64,000 nt of DNA from Delphinus delphis (taxonomy: Eukaryota > Chordata > Mammalia > Artiodactyla > Delphinidae). The notes under the pieces were generated by a model that was given only the letters and a program-made list of their open reading frames with translations, searched no databases and was not told where the DNA came from. The position numbers were made by a program, and so were the translations under genes. Positions 1 through 12,700 of the stretch are shown one piece after another (within the stretch, counting starts at the first letter, position 1; the number at the start of each line of letters is the position of its first letter). Location: contig NC_082698.1 in NCBI RefSeq assembly GCF_949987515.2, positions 34,004,070-34,068,069 on the forward strand. The letters are read 5' to 3'.

Positions 1-1644
1 TTTGCCCCTGGCCAGTCCTGTCTGATCTGCATTCCCAGTCATGCCCTCGTATTATTTTGAAAAGATCCCAGACATCATATCATTTCACTCACATATATTT
101 CAATATATGTCTCTAAAGATAATGACTTTTAAAAAACATGGTAAAAGTACCATTATCATTAATATCATCAACTATGCAGGTAGTGTTCAAATTTCTAGTT
201 GTCTCGTAAAAGTCATAATTTTTAAAGGTTTATTTGAATAAAGATCCACATAAGTGTCAGATGTTAGTGATTAATGTGTCTTTTAAATTTTTAATCTACA
301 GGTTCATTCTTCATCTCTCTCCTCTGCTCCCTCCCTTTGACCCCCTGGAATTTATTTATTGAAGAATCAGGATATTTATTGTGTAGAACTTTTCACAGCC
401 TAGCTTTTGCTGATTGCATTCCCAACAGTGTAGTTTAACACATTCCTCTGTCTTCTGTATTTCCACAAATTGGCAGTTGGGTATAGAGGCTTGATCAGAT
501 TCATGTTTGTCTTTTTGGGGGGAGGGCTTCATAGGTGATGTGTTCTTTCATCAGGGGCATATGAGTCTAGTTTTCTGTTTATGATGTTGCAACCATCCTC
601 GATGCGTCATCTCTCTAATTCTACTGTTTTTTCTCCTATTGATTTGCTTGAATGCTACTATAAAAAGAAAATCTCTTTTTCTACGTTTGCCTACCCAGTG
701 GTACAATTATTATAGGAAAGGCAAGACAAATGTTTGATTCATTCCCTTTATTTACCAGTTTTCAAAATATTGAGTTGGTTCCCTAGCATCCTTGAATGAT
801 GACTAATTTGTTTTTTTTAGTATCATGATAAACTCATAGATATAAAAATATTTGATACATTTCAGCCCACTTAGTCATTTATTATTCTCCAAAATTTCCC
901 CTGGCTTTTGTTAGTATCTTTTTTTTGTTTGTTTCTTGCTAGGAAATGTGTCTATGGAAAACTAGAAATTTACTGAAAACAAGTGTACAGGTGCTTTATT
1001 ATGGCATTTAAGAGGCTTTCACTTCAAGTCCCCTTTTCTTTTGTAACTCCCATCTTGTCCTTACATGTACTTACCCAGCTGCAGGAGAATTGTCCTTTTT
1101 AATTTTTTAGGAAAATTTATGTATCTCCAAAGGTTTTGGTCTCTTCCAGGATTTTTAGAAGATTGCTATAGCAAGAAGAAAGAGCTTAAAAAGAAAAAAG
1201 AGGTTATAATAACTGTAGATATATTAACCTAACCTTCAGAATCTCGGGTTTTCAGAGAACAGTTAAGAGTTTCATGGTTATAACTATCAAATGACTTTTC
1301 CCTGAGAACCTTATGAGGCATACAGTTGGAGCCAGCTTTGATTTCTAAAACTTCAAACTCAGTCCTTCCCGCAGAGTATAAGAAATATTTGGCTGGCTTT
1401 AGAATTTTCCAGGAAAATACATTCTATTTACTTGAAAATTAGCACTCATATATATTAGTACTGAGTTTATAAGCTTTTTTTAAAATAGAATTTATAGTTC
1501 TTATAATGAAAATATAAAATAAAATTTACTGAGCTTACAATTTACAAAACTGTCTTCATATCCGTTATCACTTTCCGTAAACTTCACAGCAACCCAAGTT
1601 CCTATTAAGTAATTATTGTCTGACAGATGCTATGCTGAGCCTTA

Positions 1645-1790
1645 AAACAGATTATTCATTTAATCCTCATGGCAATCCTGTGAGGTTGGTTCTCTTATTA
1701 TTCTTATTTACCAATAAGGAAACTGGGGCTTAGAGAAGTTAAGAAACTTGTCTCGACAGCTAGTAAACGAAGGGGTCAGGAATTGACCCT
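1645..1790 (-). repeat. MIR SINE fragment
   Basis: The stretch reads as antisense MIR: it has the 'taatcctcatggcaatcctg' block, then 'ggaaactggggcttagagaa' and the motif for a tract leading to 'cagctagtaa'. It is an ancient mammalian SINE with no clear target duplication left. A second, weaker antisense MIR may follow at about 1815-1975. Confidence 0.7.
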
Positions 1791-2472
1791 TGCTTTTAAC
1801 AGTTGGGCATGTACCCATATTACCCCCATTTCACAGATAAAATAAATGACCCCTTGGAGATATTTGTAGACTTTTCCAAGGTTGCTTAATTAGTTGATGA
1901 TGGAGTCAGGATGGGAAACCCTGAATCTCCCAACTGCCAAGCCAGTGCTCTCTCCTGGCAGGCCCAGAGCGAAGGTCCCAGTGGGTCAGCAACCCTGACA
2001 TCCTCAAGCCTCTGCTGGAGCTCACTCTTACAGTGAGAGAGCCAGAAAGGTAGGATTCAAGATTTTTGTAGCAGCATTTTAATTTGATATAAATGACCCA
2101 CCTGAATTAGGGTTAAATTAGGACAGTATATGTCTAGAGACTGAACTGGTATTTGTTATTCCAGCCATATTCACATTGTTCTCCACATATGGACTCTTAG
2201 GTAGAGGAAAGTCATCTGGACTATTTACTGAGCTTTCTTCCCTACTTTTGTGGAACGGTTTCTGTGCTGTACTCAGAAGCCAGGAATTCCTCCTACAATT
2301 CAAATCGTAACAGAAGTAGATACTGTTTATTGCCTATTTTCTGCTGTAAATAAAGTATTATGTTAAATTCTGTAACATTTTTACAGATTTATCTGTCATA
2401 AAAGAGATCAGTATAAAAGCATTTGCCAGATCATTCTTTACACACTACTTAAAGAAACAGAACATGACTAAT

Positions 2473-2538
2473 ACAGTTGGAGCATCTGTTGTACACTTTG
2501 AGCATACAGTTTGAGCATCTGTTGTACACTTCTCCAAT
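2473..2538 (+). repeat. 33 bp tandem duplication (2 copies)
   Basis: Two adjacent 33 bp units, 2473-2505 and 2506-2538, share 'gagcatctgttgtacact' and differ at a few bases, mainly at the end of the second unit. It looks like a simple slippage or local duplication event and may vary in copy number. Confidence 0.8.
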
Positions 2539-2539
2539 T

Positions 2540-3525
2540 GCATTTTTCTCCCTGCTCCCGGGAGATAACCACTATCTTAAGTTTGGTGATTGTCACTTCC
2601 GTGCTTTTTTTTTATAAAACATTGCTAAGTCATGCATTTATTTCTAAGCAATATGTTGTATAGTTTTTTTAGTTTTATAAAAATGGTATTTTATTATTAT
2701 TTATCTACCACTTTTGTTTTTTCATTCAGTGGTATATTTGTAAGGATTATCCATATTAGAGAGTGTGCCTCTGATAAGTTTTTTTAATATATTAATTAAT
2801 TAATTTATTTATTTGTTAATTTATGGCTGCGTTGGGTCTTGGTTGCTGCATGCAGGCTTTCTTTAGTTGCATCGAGCGGAGGCTACTCTTCGTTGTGGTG
2901 TGTGGGCTTCTCATTGTGGTGTTTTCTCTTGTTGCGGAGCACAGGCTCCAGGCACGTGGGCTTCAGTAGTTGTGGCATGCGGGCTCAGTAGTTGTGGCAC
3001 GCAGACTCTAGAGTGCAGGCTCAGTAGTCTTGGCGCACGGGCTTAGTTGCTCCGTGGCATGTGGGATCTTCCTTGACCAGGGCTCAAACCCATGTCCCCT
3101 GCATTGGCAGGCGGATTCTTAACCGCTGCGCCACCAGGGAAGCCCCCTCTGATAAGTTTTTTATTTTTTGCTGCTCTCTGAAAAATTTATTGAATGCATG
3201 TACTATTCTTTATCCATTTTTCTGTTGACAGAACATTGCAGCTATAAGCATTCTTATACATGTTTCCTTGTACACAGTTCTCTAGGGTTCTAGGAGTGGA
3301 ATTCTGGGAGTGGCATTACTGTATATTAGGGTATGTACATCTTTTAGATTAAACAGATATTGCCAAGTTGTTTCCTATAGTGGTTGATCCAGTTTGCACT
3401 CCCTCATGCAGCGTCTGAGTTCTCATTACACCATCACCACAACACTTGGTGTCATCAGATTTTCTATTCTGTTTATTGGTTGTTAAATATTAGCCTTATG
3501 CTTTTGTACATCTTTTTTCTTTTTT
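2540..3525 (-). mobile_element. Antisense L1 3'-end fragment, split by a SINE
   Basis: The text on both sides of the CHR-1 SINE (about 2540-2784 and 3146-3525) reads as the classic antisense L1 3' region: 'gagataaccactatcttaa', 'ttctttatccatttttctgt', and 'ttgccaagttgtttcctata'. It is an old, truncated copy. The SINE at 2785 inserted later and duplicated 17 bp of it. Confidence 0.7.
2785..3145 (-). mobile_element. CHR-1-like SINE
   Basis: The minus strand starts with the tRNA-like head (GGCTTCCCTGGTGGCGCAG) and ends in an A/T-rich tail; the plus strand shows the usual 'ggctgcgttgggtct' near the tail. A 17 bp target-site duplication, CCTCTGATAAGTTTTTT, flanks it at 2768-2784 and 3146-3162. 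The intact duplication points to a fairly young insertion. Confidence 0.92.
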
Positions 3526-4279
3526 AATTTGGTGTTATATAAGTCTACCAATGTCAGGACAGCAGATTGAGCTTAAGAGAAGTAGGGTGACTTGTTCAAG
3601 GTCATGCAGCCAGAAGACATTTGACCCTGGATTTGATGATAGCTCTGCCAACACCAAAGCCAGTGCTTGTTCCTCTGCACCTCCCTACCTGGGGTTGATG
3701 GCACTGATAGTAACAGAGTCTGCTCAGTAACTTAAGGACTAATTATGGAATTCTGTGCTTTATGTCCTGCTTTTCCTTCTATTTCCTCAACTAACTTTCT
3801 TGAGAATTTCCACTATAGCTAGCCTTCTTGTTTTTAAAAAACTTTAAAAAAATGTTATAGAAGGGCTAATAAACTTAATAACAAGCCTGACTCTTTGGCC
3901 CATTTTTACCAAATATTCATGTTTTTTCTGTCATTGTATTAAGAGCTGACTGTCCTGACCCCAAGAGAGTAATACTGGAGAACTTTTTCCTCTTTCTGAT
4001 TCAGGAGCATCTAAGGATACAAGACTGCCATTCTGGGCTGTGTTCCCAAACAGACCACAGTTTCCTTGTGTCATCATGTATTAGAAAGCCTAAAAGCATC
4101 TAGGTAGCAAATAAATGAATATGTAGATTCACAGAATGGTATCTGTTTGTGGCTAAAAGCCACTTTTCAGAACAAAAGTGATTGGGCCTCTGTTTAGAAG
4201 TTTGGCCAGAGATACAGAATCACTAGATTTTTGTACCTTAGGTAGGTCAGGTTGCTGTTGACAGAGTGGCTCCTTTGGC

Positions 4280-4800
4280 TCGTTTTTCTTTTAACTTTTT
4301 GTTGAAATATAATAACTGAAAAGTGTGTGTGGCGCTGATAAATTGTTGTTGTTTTTACTTTGCTGCTATTTGAAGAATCAGCTGAGTGAATATAATGCTA
4401 TTATTTATGTACAACTCACTGAATTTTCAAAACCTCAGTACACCATGGACCCAGCACCCAGTCAAGAAACAGATCACCAGCACCTCTTTCTGCCCCTTTG
4501 TAGTCACTATCCACCCACCAAAGGATAACCTCTGTTCTGACTTTTCATGACTCAGATCTTAGTTTAGCCTGTTTTTATGCTTTATATAAATGAAATGATG
4601 CAGTGTGTACTCTTCTGTGTCTGTCTGGCTTTTCTTGTTCAGCCTTAAAGTTGTGAAATTCCTCCCTGCTGTTGCATATGAACAGTGAATTCTTTGTTTT
4701 TTTGTGCGATATACTATTCTGTTGTGGTCCTCTGGATCTTTTTACTCTAGCATTGTCAGTATTTTGCCAGTGATGCATGTCTTAGTGTATTGGGGGTGTG
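4280..4800 (-). mobile_element. Antisense old L1 3'-end fragment
   Basis: The sequence follows the pattern of antisense L1 3' UTR text: 'aaagaaacagatcaccagc', 'cccaccaaaggataacctct', 'tataaatgaaatgatgcagt', 'ggcttttcttgttcagcct'. It is diverged and has no open frame of note. I cannot name the subfamily. Confidence 0.6.
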
Positions 4801-6595
4801 TTCTTGCTTTATCTCTGTGTTTTTAAATGAACCTAAAGATAAAGGGTAAGGATTAGAATGGTAAGATATTCAGGTACATTAAAATCAAAGCAGAATGAGC
4901 TAAAACTAGTCAAACTGAAAGAATTTGAAGTTCTAGATGGAGGCCATGATCTTGGTTTTTGTATACTTTGATTTGAGATTTTTTTTTTTTAACCAGAATA
5001 CTGACCAGATTGTGAATAGGCATATCACACTTAGACTGAAAATCTGATTTCTATCTAACACTATCACATTTATAGTCTGTTGAAATGAAACATAATTTCT
5101 CCAAACTCGGGTGTCCCAGTGTGTGGATCTTCATGCACATGTTGTAGGACTCTGAGCTTGGCAGTGTAAATGAGTAAGGAAGCTCTAAGGACTAGTCTCT
5201 CTGCAACTGAGGCTTTTTATAACCTTCATTTAGTAGAAAAGGGAGGTACCATCAATACTCAAGCTTTACCTTAATATGAGAGAACTTCAAACCATTACCC
5301 AGCAAAAAGCTTTTTTTGTTTCTTTTTCTTTTTCTTTCTGAGGAGTTAGGCCCCTCGATACTTTTTAGATCACCTGGATTCCTCAGGTAGACCGAGGGGG
5401 TATTTTAGGACCCCTAGCAGAGCAGATCTGGAGTTGAACTGGATCTTTAGTGAAACTGAGAGGACTGATAAAGAACCTGGAGACTTGATTAGCAGGCTAT
5501 GCTAGTGAATATGAGTACATTTGGTTGCTTTCTGACTAGAGAAAGGTTAATGAGTACTTGCTGGGCTCTTTCTTGCACACTCCACTAGATCTGTTGATTG
5601 AAGCATTCTGGGGCATGAATCTTGGCTCAGAATCTTTAGCTCTACATGGCTAAAGACTGGGTCTGAGAACGCCATCTGGTGGCTCTCTCTAGATACCCAG
5701 TTTAGTGAAGGGGACTCTCGCAATGCCAGTTCATCAGCCATTACAATAACCCAAGGGGAGAAAACACATCAAGAATATGTTCTGCCATAGTTTCATCTAT
5801 GCAGGTGAAAAAGAGTAGCCCATTTAATAGTATAAGCAGGAACAAAAATAAAAGTTATTATACTAGATCTTAGGGTATTTCTAGTCAAGATGCCATTTTT
5901 AGAGAGATACCAATCATTGAAATTCCACCTCCCAGCCTTTAAATGGCAAGATCTTTATTAGAAATGTACTACTTAGAGAGTTTGACTGTTTGCTTTTGAC
6001 ATGCATATTTTATCCTAATTGAATTAGTTAATAAATTTCATAAGATCTCATAGTGGTACACTATGTACATTGCTTGAGACTTACAAAAATAGCATTGCAT
6101 CCTATTTTTACCAGTGTAGATCAAATTAATGAGAATTCACGTCACAAATTTAATGCTTCAGCCAAGAATAGTACATTTCTTTCCACAAGTAACTTGGCAA
6201 GTTCCAAAAAGATCCCTCAGTGACTATGTTCAATTAATTGTGGAGCACCTAGGGAACTGGAAGTTAAAGTAAGTGTGAATGGAGGCCATGTGGATCTCAT
6301 TTTGTCTTATAAGTGCTCATAATACCTACTATCTCTTAGGAATTTTAAGAAGTATAATTTTTATAAGGCACTTTAAGCTCTTGAGGGAAAACTCTCTATA
6401 GATTAAAATGTTACTAGTTTGTACTATACTGTCCTGTTTATCCAGGTTATGGTCAAACATATTTGACTAATCATTATATGTGTTTGTTTGGACTCTGTTT
6501 TTTAAGTTTACCTTACAGCAATGTCAGTAATAATTGCAAGGCTTTAAAATTTGCATATTTTGCTTTTTCTTAGAAATGTTTTTCCTTCCTTTCAG

Positions 6596-6718
6596 GTAAC
6601 AAATATACTCTAGAGACTAGACCAAACCAAGAAGGCATTGATGTAAGACAAGAGCTACTGAAATTCCATTCTACTTATTATTCATCCAACTTAATGGCTA
6701 TTTGTGTTTTAGGTCGAG
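6596..6718 (+). CDS. IDE: IDE exon 5
   Basis: The exon is 123 nt. It begins with the last two bases of the G221 codon, encodes N222-R261 ([10 protein letters not shown]...CVLGR) and ends with the first base of E262. The acceptor is TTTCAG and the donor GTAAGA. It encodes the C-terminal part of domain 1, after the zinc ligand E189 encoded upstream. T247 and I256 differ from my memory of human (A, V); both changes are conservative. Confidence 0.98.
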
Positions 6719-9700
6719 GTAAGAATCCTTAAAATTTTTTCATGGTGTTGGATAATCTTAGTTTTCCACTTTGGCTTTTTCAAAGTATTGGAAGAAGGAT
6801 ATAAGACACTTCCTTTTATCTGTTCAGAGGCTTTTGAAAATGATCTTGTTGGAGAATATGTGGAGGGGAATTTTGTTTTTAACTCACTGTGTTCTAAAAA
6901 GAAGCTTAGTTGATTTTAAATGGAGACCTGAAGAAAATATAAATTAATAGCAAGGGGAGGAAGTATAAAGGACAAGATTGAGAGATTTGACCTTATAAAA
7001 TTCAAAAAAACAAAAAAATTAAAAGATGATTATAAACTAGGAAGACTATTAGAAAGCAACAAAGTTTGATATTGTTTCCCCTATTAAATTACCATAATTT
7101 TGGTTTGGGCTTTGTTTTAACTAATACCCATTATGAGGAGAGGTGCTCTTTTGTATTTGTGGTGTATACAATTTATGCAATTCCTCCACACTTTCTGGAG
7201 GACAGTGCATCACCCTAAAAAGTACATTTTTACTTCTAGAAGTGCAATCTAAGGAAATAATCAGAGTTGTTCCAGGTGATGTACGAGGATGTTTCTGTAT
7301 AGTATTTATTAGTGAAAAGTTAGATGTAAGCTAAATGTTCATTAACAGAAGATTGGTTAAATAGTGATGTTATAGGTATATAATAGAGCATCTTATAGAA
7401 AATAGCATCCCTTCTCCCACTTCCTCTCCTCTCACCTGCTTTATTTTTCTTTAAAACATTTATCACCACCTGAAATATTAAATATTCTTTATTGTTGTCT
7501 GCTGTACCAGAATGTAAGTTACTTGAGAATAGAAACTGTTTTGTTCACTGCTTTGTCTGGTTTAGTGCTTGACACATCATAAGTACTCGGTAAGTAAATA
7601 TTGAATGAATAAATAGTTTCATGACAGTGTTTTCATAACTTGGGAAAATATTCTTATTGTATTAAGTAGAAAACAAAAGCACTCTGTAAAAGCACTGTGT
7701 GCCATCTGATCCCATTTGGGGATTTCTAAAAAATTCTAATAGACATAAATGGGAGACATAAGACAAAGTAGAAAAACATACCAGAAATTTAATAATGTGG
7801 TATAGTAGTTAAGAACTCATGCTCTAGAGTCTGAGAGCTTGGGTTTGAATTCCTAATACACCACCTACTCAGTATATAGTGGCTATGAGCTAACAAATTT
7901 ACTTCAGTTCTCTGCACTTCAGTCTTTGCATTTGTAAAATGGAGGTGGTACCTCATACCTTTTATGAGGTTTAATAGAGATAATGCAGAAAAAGTGCATA
8001 GTGCCTGGCAACACAGGAAATGCTCTATAAATGGTAGCTGCTTTCAGCATTCCATAATCATGAGCTTATGGGCGACTTTTGGTTTTGTTTTTTTGCTTTT
8101 GTTTTTCAAAGTATTCTGCTATTGACAAATGTTACTTTTGTGGGTAGAAAATAAACAACTATATATATTTTAACTTGCTAATAGGAACAAGGATATAAAA
8201 TGGGTCCAAGGAGTAAGGCTAATAAAAAGTGTATGTTATAATCCTGTGTGCTTTCTAAAGGTAGGTAGATCTATAGAGTGTTAAAAAATACCACTTGGTA
8301 TTCAGAGCCTAGTCCTGGGAGTAGGTTTCTAAGCTGTGTTTTTGTCCATGTCATCTTGAGATAAAACACATGATTTCAATAAGCACTTATTAGGCAAGTA
8401 ATAACGACAACAGATGACACATACGTAAGCCCTGCCCTCAGTGTTCTTGGTTTAGTGGAAATGACAGAACAAGCATCTGAAAGAGACAAAGAGTTTCTTT
8501 GTTCCAGTTCCCTCTCCCAGTGTGACTGACCTCCTGTGCTCAGCTCAGTGGATTTGATGACATGTCTGGGAGAAGTGTCCTTACAGTACAGTGGTGTGTG
8601 GAGGAAACAGGATCTCTTAAAGGATTAATAGATAATCCTCTCCTTCTTCTAGGAGGAGGGGAGAGGAAGAGTAACCATGTGGAAGGATCTCTGTCACAAA
8701 GGGACAAAAAAGTTTTTCTGTCTTCTCCCACGGGGTCCTCCCTCTAGTTGTGGCAGCACCAATTACCTGGACACTTGACAAATAGGTAACTGTCAAGTAG
8801 AGACCTTAGGATTGCCAAGTCCTGGTAATGTAAAGATGAATGGGACTCAGTTCCCTGATCTCTGGTAGCTCATAGTGAAGACAGATGGTGCATTATTGTA
8901 CAGCTCCCTTACCTTTAAAAAGCTACATGGTGAATTTGTGCTTCTAAAAGGAAAGGCCTACCCTAGTAGAACCTTGCTCTAAAGGGCCTCGCTGTCATCA
9001 GCACTTCAGGTTGACAAAGCATTGTTGACTGCCCATCTTGTTTCCAGTTACGTGTCCCATCTGTGTGTCTCTTTATGTCTTTATGTCAATTGTCTCTGAC
9101 ATCTCTTGCTCCAAATATACCTGATTCATTCCCGAGTTCACTTGTGTAACAAGCAGCCATGGGTTGGCCTTTTATTTGGCTCCGGACATTTTAGGGTCCT
9201 TCATACATTTCAAAAAAATTAAAGTAAAAATACATATGTTTTATAAATAAAGTGCACATGCCCACATTCATAGGCCTAAAAGAGAACTTCATATTATCTA
9301 TAGGCAATTCTCATATAGTGATTAAGTGCTTTTTAGAGAGTTCATGGAAAAGTTCAAAATGGGTCCTAGAATATCAAGGGAAATTTCTTATTCGATTCAA
9401 ATGCTTCCTGACAGTAACAAGTAATGAATGTTTATACCATTTATAAATAACCTATTTTTGAGGAGGCAGAATCAAGGTGAGTGGTTATCTTGTTTATAAA
9501 AAGATAACCTTTTCCACTTTTTTCTTTTTAGAATAATAGTAATATGTGTGCACAGAAAAAAATTTATCCCATACAGAAAGATACAAAATGGAAAGCATGT
9601 TCTTCTTTATCCCACCTTATGACCACTATGCCCTCTCCTCAAAGATAGTCACTTTATATCATTTTTTGTTATACTTCCAAAAGTAGAATTTTGTTAATAT

Positions 9701-12700
9701 ACTTGGATTTATGTGTCTGTTAAAAAATTAAATGAGATTATACTACATGGCACTGAAGTCTGTGGTTTTCACTTAATAGAGCTTTGAGATATTTTCATAT
9801 CAGCACATACAGACTTCTCCCTCATTAATGGCTACATAATATTCCAGTGTACAGACTTTTCGTAACATGAACACATTGATAGATGTTTAGGTCATTTCCG
9901 GTTTTTATTGTTGTTATAAATGGTGTTGCAGTGAACATCTCATACTTTTGCAAATACAACTGTCCATTAAAAATATAGAGAGATGATAACATAGAAGAAC
10001 TTCACATAAGTGACTATATAATCTTATCAACAATTACAAATCTTTGCATGAGTTTGATACAGTATGGTACAGAATCATGTAGTGTTAGACCTTGAAGAGA
10101 CTTGTGATCATCCTACCCTGTTTTCGTGTTTTATAGAACCTGGAGTGGTTAAACGTTTTGTCCAAATAGTCTCTTGCCATAATTGGTTGGTGAAGTTGGG
10201 GTTAGAATTGAACACCTAGGATTCTTCTCACCATTTTATACTATTCCCCCACAAAATCAATTACTTAAAAACTCTAATATTGGGCTTCCCTGGTGGTGCA
10301 GTGATTGAGAGTCTGCCTGCCGATGCAGGGGACACAGGTTCGTGCCCCAGTCCAGGAGGATCCCACATGCCGCAGAGCGGCTGGGCCTGTGAGCCATGGC
10401 CGCTGAGCCTGTGTGTCCGGAGCCTGTGCTCCACAGCGGGAGAGGCCACAACAGTGAGAGGCCCGCGTACCGCAAAAAACAAACAAACCAAAAAAACCTC
10501 TAATATTTGACTTTTAGCGATGGGTTTAGACTGTGTCTATTTATAAAGTTAATGTTATAATCTGTCAGCTAGTGGTTTCGTATGTGCCTTTTGGGAATTG
10601 TAGATAAAATAGTTTCCAAATGCCACTCATTATTCTATTATTGTTTCCAATATTTGTTTGAAATTTATTGCAAGATAATATTTGTAAAACAGTTTTTTAA
10701 ACTATAAGGTGGCAGATATGTGTGAGGTATAATCAATATCAATACTGCAGAGCTTCAGAAGTTATATAGGCACTGGTGGGATTTTACTGAATGCTTCAAC
10801 TTTATCAGATGGAGTTTTTTAAAAATTTCTAGGTTTTCCTTTTAACAGTCCTGAGATTTTTCAGGTGATCGTAAGGTGTTTTCTCCCCCCCCCAGCTTTA
10901 TTGAGATATAATTAAAATATAACATTGTATAAATTTAAGGTATACAGGGACTTCCCTGGTGGTGCAGTGGTTAAGAATCCACCTGCCAATGCAGGGGACA
11001 CGGGTTCGATCCCCGCTCCGGGAAGATCCCACATGCCGCGGAGCAGCTAAGCCCATGTGCCACAACTACTGAGCCTGCAAGCCACAACTACTGAGCCCTT
11101 GTGCCACAACTGCTGAAGCCTGAACACCTAGAGCCCATGCTCCTCAACAAAGAGAAGCCACCGCAATGAGAAGCCCAGGCACTGCAATGAAGAGTAGCCC
11201 CCGCTTGCTTCAAGTAGAGAAAGCCCATGTGCAGTAATGAAGACCCAACGCAGCCAAAAATAAATAAATTTATTAAAAAAAAAAACTTAAGGTGTACAAC
11301 ATAGTGATTTTATATATGTGTATATAATCCTAAGATTTTTAAATACGACCCATCATGTGTTATGATTAGTTTAAGTTCTGTTTCCATTGTCTGTTTTCTT
11401 GTAGAATCTTTAGATGACTTGACTGATTTGGTGGTGAAGTTATTTTCTGAAGTGGAGAACAAAAATGTCCCATTGCCAGAATTTCCTGAACACCCTTTCC
11501 AAGAAGAACATCTTAAAGTAAGTGCATGTATTTCTAGTATTTTTTTCTTTTTTAAATTTATGGACATAATATATGCCTGGTTTACCAAAGAGTACATGAA
11601 CATTTTTGGAGGTTCTATTATTTATATAGTCTTTAATATTTGGTTTATATTAAAATCAAATCAAATCAATTTCACATTTATTAGGGACGTGTATCACCAA
11701 AAAGATAACAATACGTTCTGATCCTTGCATGTTAAAAGTAGTTTTGGTAGCTATAACCTTGGCAGACTGTAGAAGCTGTTATCCAGTGCCAGAAGGCAAG
11801 TATCCAAAAGTATTGAGCTGCATGGTCAAGGGGACCAAACATGGACTGCATACCAACTGTAATGAAATCCCACTAAGAAAGAGCCCAGGTCATTTATTTC
11901 TGTGTGGTCAGTATGATTTTCTCTGGCAGTAGATTCTCTCCTGAATTTGGGATTTTTCCATGAAAATCGGTATTTTTTTTTCTTTTTTTGAAAATCACTA
12001 TTCTTCATAGTTTGTAAGTATTTTATTCAGCAGGAGTTGTGCAGAGCTAACCTTTTGCGATTTGTTTGTTTTATTCTTTCCCCAGCAACTTTACAAAATA
12101 GTACCCATTAAGGACATTAGGAATCTTTATGTGACATTTCCCATACCTGACCTTCAGAAATACTACAAATCAAATCCGGGTCATTATCTTGGTCATCTCA
12201 TTGGACATGAAGGTCCTGGGAGTCTGTTATCAGAACTTAAATCAAAGGGTGAGTCTCTTGGACACCAGCTTCTGAGGGTAGTACCCCACCTCCACCATAT
12301 TTTTTTACTCTGACTCTCATTTCTCCTAAATATTTTCCTGTGAAGGAACATTTTCAGATGATACCGTTTAGGGTTGATGAGAGTGGGGTGTTGGTTGTTA
12401 GTACGCTTTTGCTTTTTGCTTTGGGGTTTTTGTTTTTCCATAATTTGTTTTATCCTTCAGTATTGAGCTGTGAAGTTTACATATTTCAAAAGGTGTTGTA
12501 GTGCATCTTTTAAATAAGATAGAGATTAAAAAAAGTAAAAGCTCACATTAGGTATTCTTTACCATCTCTGTGAAACGTGCTGAAATATCTATTTGCCTGC
12601 TCTTATCCATCAAACCAAAGGGTGTATTAGGATCACTCAGTAGATTTCCAAGGTTCCTCTCCATTCAGACTCTTTTTATATAACACTTAAGCACAGTCAT

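Larger units (their letters stand above)
1..6595 (+). other. IDE: IDE intron 4, 3' part
   Basis: This is the last 6.6 kb of the intron before exon 5. It holds antisense MIR pieces (about 1645-1790, a weaker one at 1815-1975, and 3560-3680), a 33 bp tandem duplication, an antisense L1 3'-end fragment split by a CHR-1 SINE (2540-3525), and a second antisense L1 fragment at about 4280-4800. The remaining sequence, 3700-4270 and 4800-6590, is AT-rich and holds nothing I recognise. The acceptor before exon 5 has a strong pyrimidine tract (TTTTTCCTTCCTTTCAG). No open frame here looks like a gene. Confidence 0.85.
6719..11404 (+). other. IDE: IDE intron 5
   Basis: The intron is 4.7 kb. It contains an L2 3' end (about 7400-7612), a sense MIR (7797-8046), an antisense old L1/HAL1-like piece (9520-9960), a weak antisense MIR (10070-10235), a CHR-2-like SINE (10282-10497) and a CHR-1-like SINE (10948-11286) set in a short L1-like fragment. 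The parts 6720-7390, 8050-9510 and 10510-10890 hold nothing I recognise. Confidence 0.85.

Noticed and set aside
10282..10497. Possible tRNA gene, from A- and B-box-like motifs
   Set aside because: The motifs belong to the tRNA-derived head of a SINE that recurs across the window with target duplications; no tRNA cloverleaf 3' half or CCA end follows.
11362..11721. A 119-residue open frame on the plus strand
   Set aside because: It is exon 6 of IDE (11405-11517) with read-through into both introns, not a separate gene.
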